From Cyclobacteriaceae bacterium (GTDB lineage Bacteria > Bacteroidota > Bacteroidia > Cytophagales > Cyclobacteriaceae): DNA of 11,967 nucleotides. Shown in pieces: positions 7,614-11,967 of this stretch. The position numbers and the translations under genes were made by a program. The stretch lies in NCBI GenBank assembly GCA_026994125.1, contig JALWRJ010000495.1, positions 1 to 11,967 of the forward strand. The letters run 5' to 3'. Within the stretch, counting starts at the first letter, position 1; each line of letters begins with the position of its first letter. Below the pieces are notes generated by a model, which worked only from the letters and a program-made list of their open reading frames with translations, was not told where the DNA came from and ran no database searches.

Positions 7614-8304
7614 ACGAAATGAGTTTTTGATCCAAAATATATCCTTCTTCCACCACTCCGTTTTCGGAGCATTTAGAGCAATAGTTTAATTTTAGTTTGT
7701 ACCGGTGTACTAACCCTACCTCTCGGGCAAATACTTCGAAACGGTAATCGTCTTCGGTAATTTTGGCGGGGTCACGTAAATCTTTATGTACCACCCGAGC
7801 CGTAGTGCCAAAAGACAGGGTATCATACGCATAGCCCCCCCCTACCTCTGTTAAAACATATATTTCTTCTTTATCGGCATTTTTTGCATTGCCATCCCAT
7901 TGTGTGTTATTGGCCACCGGAAAAACCAGTTTAACAAAAGCTTTGGTCGCCTCGCTTAATAACACACGTTGGTTATTTACCTCTACCATCCAAAGCGAAT
8001 CTTTTTGCCATTTTGTAGTATCCAAAGATGTACTATATCGTCCAAGTAGCAGTTGGTAGTTTCCATCTGTCTGCTTAATGGTATCTTCTACAATTTCCTT
8101 AACCAGGTAGGTAAGCGTATCTACAGTTCCACTCAGCTTAAAAAATATCTCCTGTGTATAATAAATACGTTCGTCCCCTAACCTCATAGGATAATAATCA
8201 AAGCCAAAGGCATCTGTATCAGGTTCAATGGTTTGTGTACAAGCAGCCAGAAAAGCCAAAGCATGCAATGCCATCCATTTAAATTTTGTACCTAATACAC
8301 TCAT
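7597..8304 (-). CDS. Predicted lipoprotein, first gene of the minus-strand operon
   Basis: A 235-residue protein whose family I cannot name. Residues 1-22 are a lipoprotein signal with lipobox LAAC and lipidated Cys22; a second Met at 11 could also start the protein but leaves a weaker signal. The mature N-terminus has a short linker and then FDYYPMRLGDERIYY (34-49), like the opening of many Bacteroidota surface lipoproteins of unknown function ('YfPl..G..w.Y'). The rest looks like repeated antiparallel beta strands with Thr/Asp turns. A CSKC motif near residues 209-212 might form a disulphide or bind metal. A run of eight G on the coding strand (7842-7835) encodes Gly155-Gly157. The gene ends 17 nt inside the subtilase gene. 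It heads a tightly spaced operon, behind a TATATTTG element. A partner or inhibitor of the protease is possible but speculative. Confidence 0.75.
   Translation of the reverse strand: MSVLGTKFKWMALHALAFLAACTQTIEPDTDAFGFDYYPMRLGDERIYYTQEIFFKLSGTVDTLTYLVKEIVEDTIKQTDGNYQLLLGRYSTSLDTTKWQKDSLWMVEVNNQRVLLSEATKAFVKLVFPVANNTQWDGNAKNADKEEIYVLTEVGGGYAYDTLSFGTTARVVHKDLRDPAKITEDDYRFEVFAREVGLVHRYKLKLNYCSKCSENGVVEEGYILDQKLISFETKS
7835..7842 (-). repeat. G8 homopolymer tract inside the lipoprotein gene
   Basis: The plus strand has eight consecutive C, so the coding strand has G8 in the codons for Gly155-Gly157. No other G/C run of this length was noticed in the window. Tracts of this type can slip during replication and switch a reading frame. 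Here a change of one base would truncate the lipoprotein and could lower translation of the overlapping protease gene. Slippage itself cannot be seen in a single sequence. Confidence 0.6.
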
Positions 8305-8322
8305 TTGTAAAACATTTTAAAT

Positions 8323-8330
8323 CAAATATA
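8323..8330 (-). promoter_or_regulatory. -7 element for the five-gene minus-strand operon
   Basis: The minus strand reads TATATTTG, an exact match to the Bacteroidota -7 consensus TAnnTTTG. It lies 18 nt upstream of the ATG at 8304, which would give a leader of only about 10-15 nt. No clean TTG is found at the usual -33 distance, where the sequence is GTGTTATA. The position in the 87-nt divergent gap, immediately before the operon, makes it the best promoter candidate for all five genes. Confidence 0.45.
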
Positions 8331-8391
8331 AGGGAGTACTTTATAACACGCCCCATATTTACGAACTTTGCCATGTAAAAAATAGTATATA

Positions 8392-8976
8392 ATGGCTTTA
8401 AAATTAAGTGTAAAAATAGGAGATGTAACTAACCTAAGCGATGCACGCTATGCAGCAGGTATGGGAGTAGATTACATAGGTTTTAATATAAACGAAGACT
8501 CAAAACACTACTTACAGGCCGACTCGTTTAAAGAAATTTTAAACTGGGTAAGTGGTGTGGGTATTATTGGTGAAGTAGGCAATAACAACCTACCGCAAGG
8601 CTACGAGCAGTTTTTACCCGAAACAGGCAACCCCGACTTGCTGGCCAAATGTAGTGAGGGCGTACTTAGAATAGCTTGCGAAAACAAATCGCTGCAAGAA
8701 ATACAAGATAGCTTACAACAAGCTCCTCAAGCATTGTTTTACCTACTTGAACTAACGCAAGCACAATTGGAAAAATATACCCGGCAGCTAGCTGAGTTAT
8801 GCAGCCAATATGCCATATACCTTAGCCTCCCCTTTACCGAAACTTTGTTGCAAATTGTAGTTGAAACCATTCAACCTAAAGGTATTGAAATTAAAGGCAG
8901 CCTGGAAGAACAGCCCGGCTTAAAAGATTACGATGGCATTGCTGATGTACTGGAATGGCTGGAGATGGATGACTAG
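8392..8976 (+). CDS. TrpF-like TIM-barrel protein lacking the catalytic motif
   Basis: A 194-residue cytoplasmic protein resembling phosphoribosylanthranilate isomerase (TrpF, about 200 residues). VKIGDVTNLSDARYAAGMGV (7-26) aligns with the TrpF opening 'vKICGiTn..Da..a...Ga', and IEIKGSLEEQPGLKDYDGI near the C-terminus aligns with 'vDvsSGvE..pG.Kd..ki'. The catalytic Cys of KICG is replaced: the stretch reads K-I-G-D, with Gly10 where Cys is expected. The phosphate-binding 'LAGGL' loop appears as LSLPF, and I see no clear counterpart to the general-acid Asp. The frame is intact, so this looks like a maintained non-canonical paralogue, not a decaying gene. True isomerase activity is unlikely. 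A five-of-six -7 match (GAACTTTG, 8363-8370) lies 21 nt upstream in the gap shared with the minus operon. No other trp gene is nearby, which also argues against a biosynthetic role. Confidence 0.7.
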   Translation: MALKLSVKIGDVTNLSDARYAAGMGVDYIGFNINEDSKHYLQADSFKEILNWVSGVGIIGEVGNNNLPQGYEQFLPETGNPDLLAKCSEGVLRIACENKSLQEIQDSLQQAPQALFYLLELTQAQLEKYTRQLAELCSQYAIYLSLPFTETLLQIVVETIQPKGIEIKGSLEEQPGLKDYDGIADVLEWLEMDD

Positions 8977-8981
8977 CCTTA

Positions 8982-9674
8982 TTAAAATAAAAGTTCTCCG
9001 GGCAGCAACGATTGCACAGGTTGTGCATGTTTAAACAACCAGGCTTCGCCCCGGCCTTTTAGGTAAGTAGTAGAATTATCAATATGCAGGAGCATTCCTT
9101 CGGGCAACCCAATTACGCTTGAAGATGGATTTACTGTTAAGTATTCTTTAATACGCATTTCACGGGTTTCGCCCCCATGGTTGGGCAAAGTAGCATGGGT
9201 AAAATGAGGGTTAATTTGATAATTGATAAGTTGAAGTGCATCAAACGAAGCAGGAGCCACCACAGGCATGTCGTTAGTGGTTTTAATAGTGGGGCAAGCT
9301 AAATTAGCTCCGGCACTCCAACCAAGGTACTTAGCACCCGCTTGCACAGCCGTTTGTACAGGAGTCAACAGGTTTTCATCCTGCAATATTTTAAGCAATT
9401 GAAATGTATTGCCCCCACCTACTATGATACATGACGCCTCGGCTATGGCTTGCTGCTTATCAGCATAGCTATGTACCCCCTTAATGGAAACTCCCATGGG
9501 TTGTAATGCCTTGGCTACTGCGGCTGTGTAATCATTGTAAGTAATGGTAATACCGGCAAAGGGGATAAAAACTGCCTCGGTAACATGCTCAAGAAATGAA
9601 TGTAAATACGTTTGAGGCCAACCCAGGTAAGCCTGGCCGGGCAAAGTAGAGTTACTTAATAAAAGGAGTTGCAT
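8982..9674 (-). CDS. pepE: Dipeptidase E (alpha-aspartyl dipeptidase, S51)
   Basis: A 230-residue cytoplasmic peptidase that hydrolyses dipeptides with an N-terminal aspartate (Asp-Xaa). It matches enterobacterial PepE along its length (229 residues in E. coli): it opens with LLLLSNSTLPG, followed by AVFIPFAGIT (34-43), IIVGGGNTFQLLK (83-95), GWSAGANLACPTIKTTNDMP (118-137) and INPHFT (154-159). The family's catalytic residues Ser120, Asp135 and His157 fall at exactly the expected numbers. GLPEG in the C-terminal half is also conserved. There is no signal peptide. Its ATG is 20 nt after the stop of the 81-residue gene on the same strand, so the two are probably co-transcribed. It converges on the TrpF-like gene with only 5 nt between the stop codons. 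Confidence 0.96.
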   Translation of the reverse strand: MQLLLLSNSTLPGQAYLGWPQTYLHSFLEHVTEAVFIPFAGITITYNDYTAAVAKALQPMGVSIKGVHSYADKQQAIAEASCIIVGGGNTFQLLKILQDENLLTPVQTAVQAGAKYLGWSAGANLACPTIKTTNDMPVVAPASFDALQLINYQINPHFTHATLPNHGGETREMRIKEYLTVNPSSSVIGLPEGMLLHIDNSTTYLKGRGEAWLFKHAQPVQSLLPGELLF

Positions 9675-9694
9675 ATAGCTGGAAAAACCTGCTT

Positions 9695-9940
9695 TTAATT
9701 AATGAAATCGATAATTTCTTCGGCAAACGCATCAATTTCGCTTTCTTCGCTGGCTTGTTTTTCTACCAAAAAATTAAACACCGCTTCCACCTGCATTATG
9801 CTGGTAAGTTTACCCTCCAAAACTAATTCTTTAACCTTTGATACAATACGTGTATCCAGGTCAAGTGTGCCGGGCCGCATATACATTTCTTCCAGGTATT
9901 GAATACGGCCGATAAGGAGTTCTTTGGCTATCTCGGGCAT
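9695..9940 (-). CDS. 81-residue acidic protein of unknown function
   Basis: I do not recognise this protein. It is short, predicted soluble, rich in Glu, Leu and Ile, and looks mostly helical; the C-terminal third, after VFNFLVEKQ, is strongly acidic (ASEESEIDAFAEEIIDFIN). There is no signal peptide, Cys or obvious motif. The frame is supported by its ATG start, its codon pattern like the neighbours, and its place 20 nt upstream of pepE on the same strand. No exact TAnnTTTG element was found upstream; TTG followed after 19 nt by TTAAATTG, about 40 nt before the start, is the nearest match. Confidence 0.6.
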   Translation of the reverse strand: MPEIAKELLIGRIQYLEEMYMRPGTLDLDTRIVSKVKELVLEGKLTSIMQVEAVFNFLVEKQASEESEIDAFAEEIIDFIN

Positions 9941-10037
9941 AATTTTGGCTTATTTGGCTGCAATTTAAACTATAGATTTTATTCAAGCAACTGCCTATTG
10001 AAAAATATTTTTTTAGACATAATTTAAAGTAAATAAG

Positions 10038-10068
10038 TTTTAAATAAAGGTATTAAATTTTACTTTTG
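10038..10068 (+). promoter_or_regulatory. Candidate promoter for the 41-residue peptide and TRIC channel genes
   Basis: TACTTTTG at 10061-10068 matches the Bacteroidota -7 consensus TAnnTTTG exactly. TTTT at 10038-10041 lies the standard 19 nt upstream and fits the TTTG -33 element at three of four bases. Transcription would begin near 10074, about 22 nt before the ATG at 10096. This is the best-matching promoter seen in the window. It sits in the 155-nt AT-rich gap (9941-10095), which otherwise shows no gene. Confidence 0.5.
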
Positions 10069-10095
10069 ATTTCTTATTTAAATAAACCTTAAATT

Positions 10096-10221
10096 ATGTT
10101 AGCAATTACCATTGGTTCAGGAGCAAATATTTTCATCATCATTGTGGCTATCTTAATTGGAGCCATTACCGGCATATCGGTAACCGATGCCCTTAAAACC
10201 AAAGAGCAAGAAACGGAATAA
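10096..10221 (+). CDS. 41-residue single-span membrane peptide
   Basis: A 41-residue frame that starts with ATG and ends in TAA. It has a short N-terminus (MLAITIGSGAN), one hydrophobic segment (about residues 12-29, IFIIIVAILIGAITGISV) and a charged tail, DALKTKEQETE. The hydrophobic core with glycines fits one transmembrane helix, and the charged tail is probably cytoplasmic. I recognise no family. Support for a real gene is the promoter-like pair 22-28 nt upstream, a plausible membrane-peptide composition, and a terminator hairpin at the stop codon. It lies 32 nt before the TRIC channel gene on the same strand, so a link to that channel is possible. It could also be a leader peptide; without homologues this stays open. 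Confidence 0.55.
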   Translation: MLAITIGSGANIFIIIVAILIGAITGISVTDALKTKEQETE

Positions 10222-10238
10222 AACTTGTTTCTTGCTCT
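10203..10238 (+). terminator. Hairpin terminator or attenuator overlapping the end of the small gene
   Basis: AGAGCAAGAAAC (10203-10214) is the exact reverse complement of GTTTCTTGCTCT (10227-10238), a perfect 12-bp stem with a 12-nt loop. ATAAATTTT follows and gives a short, interrupted T tract. The left arm is made of the last codons of the 41-residue gene, and its stop codon lies in the loop. The hairpin ends 15 nt before the TRIC start codon. It could end the small transcript, limit read-through to the channel gene, or be disrupted by ribosomes translating the peptide. Confidence 0.65.
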
Positions 10239-10253
10239 ATAAATTTTAACTAC

Positions 10254-10868
10254 ATGTACAGCAACCTGTTTGATATTCTGGATCAAATTGGGGTGCTTAC
10301 TTTTTCTATTTCCGGAGCGCGACTGGCTCTATCCAAAAAACTGGATCCTTTTGGAGCTTTGTTTTTAGCCGGGGTAACTGCCGTAGGTGGTGGCACCTTG
10401 CGCGATATGCTTTTAAACAAACCCGTATTTTGGTTACACGATACCTCCACCCTGATTAGTATATTGTTGGGCTTTGGTATTACACTTATTTTTCGAAAAA
10501 GAATTGTATCTATAAACCGCCCCCTGTTTATTTTTGACACCATTGGTTTGGGTGTTTTTGTAGCCACCGGAGTAAAAACCGCCTTAATGTATAATACCGG
10601 GCCCATACAAGCCGTTTTACTGGGTACCATAACGGCCGTATTTGGTGGCATTACACGCGATATTTTAAGCAACGAAATACCACTTATTTTTCGCAAGGAA
10701 ATGTACGCCACCACTTGCATTATTGGAGGAATATTTTATTTAACAACCGGTTACTTTAACCTGCCCGAATGGTTTATATGGCTGGGTACTATAGGATTGG
10801 TTATTGTATTAAGAATAGTTTCTATTAAACTAAAACTATCGTATCCGGTTCTTAGTGAGCGAGATTGA
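10254..10868 (+). CDS. TRIC/UPF0126-family membrane cation channel
   Basis: A 204-residue inner-membrane protein with two homologous halves, as in bacterial TRIC channels (E. coli YicG and YadS, about 205 residues). Each half has the family signature: AVGGGTLRDMLL (43-54) in the first and VFGGITRDILSNEIPL (129-144) in the second. FDTIGLGVFVATG (94-106) and IFRKEMYA (145-152) are also typical. About seven hydrophobic segments can be seen. The family forms trimeric monovalent cation channels and is assumed to help balance charge or potassium; the bacterial role is not settled. The ATG start at 10254 matches the family N-terminus. It lies 15 nt after a hairpin, so it depends on read-through from the promoter at 10038-10068 or on a weaker promoter of its own. 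The next gene begins 48 nt downstream. Confidence 0.93.
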   Translation: MYSNLFDILDQIGVLTFSISGARLALSKKLDPFGALFLAGVTAVGGGTLRDMLLNKPVFWLHDTSTLISILLGFGITLIFRKRIVSINRPLFIFDTIGLGVFVATGVKTALMYNTGPIQAVLLGTITAVFGGITRDILSNEIPLIFRKEMYATTCIIGGIFYLTTGYFNLPEWFIWLGTIGLVIVLRIVSIKLKLSYPVLSERD

Positions 10869-10916
10869 TTTCAAAAATTAGTATAAATTAAAATTAAAGG
10901 CTATTTTTAGCGGTTT

Positions 10917-11967
10917 ATGAAGGCACCTACACATATTTTTACGTACCTATTAGTTGGTTTATGGCTTGGATCTAGCGGTATAGGCAAGCTAAAGGCACAA
11001 CCTACCTATACACATCAGGGAAACCAAACCGTACAGCAGGTTAATGGAGCTCCGGTAGTTACTACCATTGCAGGCTGGGCCTCAAGCATTAATGCAGTTA
11101 CTCCACAATTTAATATTTCAAACCTTAATGTTACGCAGTCGCTAGGCTTTGATGTAGCCCCGGCTGTTAACCCTAACACAGGCGACCTTACCTTTACACT
11201 AACACCCTATACCAGTGGCGAAGCTACCTTTAATGTAGAGTTAGAAGACTTAAACGATGGTCAAAAATCTTTAACCTCTACCATTAAAATTACCGTGGAA
11301 TTTATAAATTCGGCTCCAACTTTTAATGTAGCCAATGCCAACCTGGTGTACGATGAAAAAGCCGGCCCGGTAAGCATAGCAGGCTGGGCAACCAACATTT
11401 CGCCCGGCCAAAATCCAATCGAAAATACACAAAAATTAAAGTTTACTACCACCATAGTAGGCCAATCGGCCAATATAAGTTTTAATGCCTTTCCACAAGT
11501 AGATGAATTTGGCAACTTTAGTTTTGAGCTAACCGATAAATCGAATGGCACCATTAATTTAAAAATATATTTAGAAGACGATGGGCCAAGCACAACACCA
11601 CACTCCAACAAGAGTACGGAGCTAAATGTAACCCTAACCATTAACCCAATTAACGATGCCCCTACCTTTACTAAAGGCACTAATGTAATTATTGATGAGC
11701 ACGAAGGAGCTGTTACCTTACCCAATTGGGCAACCCAAATAAGTGCAGGCGCCCCCGATGAAGACACTACTCAGCAAGTAACTTTTATATTAAGCCTAAA
11801 AGAAACCGGTGGTAACCTCCAATTTGACACCCCACCTACCGTAGATACCAACGGAACTTTAAGTTTTACGGCCACCGCTCATTATAATGGATATGCTGTA
11901 TATGAGTTAGTTTTGCAAGACGATGGAGTTAACTCTCCAGCCCCCAACCAAAACACCAGTGCCGTAC
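10917..11967 (+). CDS. Large secreted repeat protein, N-terminal 350 residues (continues past window)
   Basis: Open from ATG at 10917 to the window edge without a stop, so the protein is at least 350 residues and probably far longer. Residues 1-28 are a signal peptide ending KAQ. The rest consists of tandem Ig/cadherin-like units of about 103-115 residues: IAGWASSI, IAGWATNI and LPNWATQI start near residues 51, 154 and 268; GDLTF, GNFSF and GTLSF near 89, 199 and 313; SAPTF and DAPTF near 132 and 247. The ends carry acidic LEDLNDG, LEDDG and LQDDG turns that could bind calcium. The first unit is more divergent. Such proteins are usually T9SS-exported surface adhesins or gliding and matrix proteins; the C-terminus that would show a sorting domain is not in view. 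Thr, Asn and Pro are abundant and no Cys is seen. It follows the TRIC gene by 48 nt, without a clear promoter. Confidence 0.8.
   Translation, partial: MKAPTHIFTYLLVGLWLGSSGIGKLKAQPTYTHQGNQTVQQVNGAPVVTTIAGWASSINAVTPQFNISNLNVTQSLGFDVAPAVNPNTGDLTFTLTPYTSGEATFNVELEDLNDGQKSLTSTIKITVEFINSAPTFNVANANLVYDEKAGPVSIAGWATNISPGQNPIENTQKLKFTTTIVGQSANISFNAFPQVDEFGNFSFELTDKSNGTINLKIYLEDDGPSTTPHSNKSTELNVTLTINPINDAPTFTKGTNVIIDEHEGAVTLPNWATQISAGAPDEDTTQQVTFILSLKETGGNLQFDTPPTVDTNGTLSFTATAHYNGYAVYELVLQDDGVNSPAPNQNTSAV

Noticed and set aside
10021..10095. Partly symmetrical AAATAAAGG / AAATAAACC stretches before the small membrane peptide
   Set aside because: Pairing is short and broken; the pattern is expected in such AT-rich DNA.
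10283..10720. 145-codon open frame on the minus strand opposite the TRIC gene
   Set aside because: The plus strand encodes a complete TRIC protein with both signature motifs, so the antisense frame is incidental.
11261..11767. 168-codon open frame on the minus strand opposite the repeat protein
   Set aside because: The plus-strand frame shows a signal peptide and repeated domains; the minus frame shows neither.
1..11967. Search for a defence system, biosynthetic cluster, mobile element, CRISPR array or tRNA
   Set aside because: No transposase, integrase, nuclease, synthase, direct-repeat array or cloverleaf was seen; the gene set is ordinary Bacteroidota envelope and metabolic content.

Overview
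The window looks like chromosomal DNA from a member of the Bacteroidota, most likely a Cytophagales-type environmental bacterium; the phylum is well supported, the order is inference. The signs are a DUF5916/CBM9-like outer-membrane protein, a TonB-dependent receptor with an N-terminal CarboxypepD_reg-like domain, a subtilase with a C-terminal type IX secretion (T9SS) sorting domain, signal peptides ending in AQ, small lipoproteins, no Shine-Dalgarno sites, and TAnnTTTG-type -7 promoter elements. The DNA is moderately AT-rich and densely packed. I see no tRNA, rRNA, CRISPR array, insertion sequence or phage gene.

Layout. 1-252 is an AT-rich leader with a 14-bp inverted repeat and a weak promoter. 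253-2421 (+) is the DUF5916 protein. It converges, with stop codons sharing four bases, on a minus-strand block at 8304-2418 that reads as one five-gene operon: lipoprotein, S8 subtilase, ribulose-phosphate 3-epimerase (rpe), TonB-dependent receptor, small lipoprotein. Junctions are a 17-nt overlap, a 2-nt gap, a 1-nt overlap (TAATG) and a 35-nt gap. The operon has a TATATTTG element just upstream of its first gene. Divergent from it, 8392-8976 (+) encodes a TrpF-like barrel protein that has lost the catalytic motif. It converges on pepE (9674-8982, -), which is preceded by an 81-residue protein (9940-9695, -). After a 155-nt AT-rich gap come a 41-residue membrane peptide (10096-10221, +), a hairpin terminator built partly from its last codons, a TRIC/UPF0126 cation channel (10254-10868, +), and the first 350 residues of a repeat-rich secreted protein (10917 to the window edge).

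How the genes fit together. Most of the products are envelope or exported proteins. The operon mixes export, proteolysis and outer-membrane uptake with one housekeeping enzyme, rpe, so co-transcription may reflect genome compaction more than a shared pathway. The points most worth a second look are the TrpF-like pseudoenzyme, the 41-residue peptide with its terminator or attenuator before the TRIC channel, the G8 tract in the operon's lead lipoprotein upstream of a TTG-started overlapping protease, and the GWA-repeat surface protein. I did not find a clearly novel multi-gene system such as a defence island or biosynthetic cluster.
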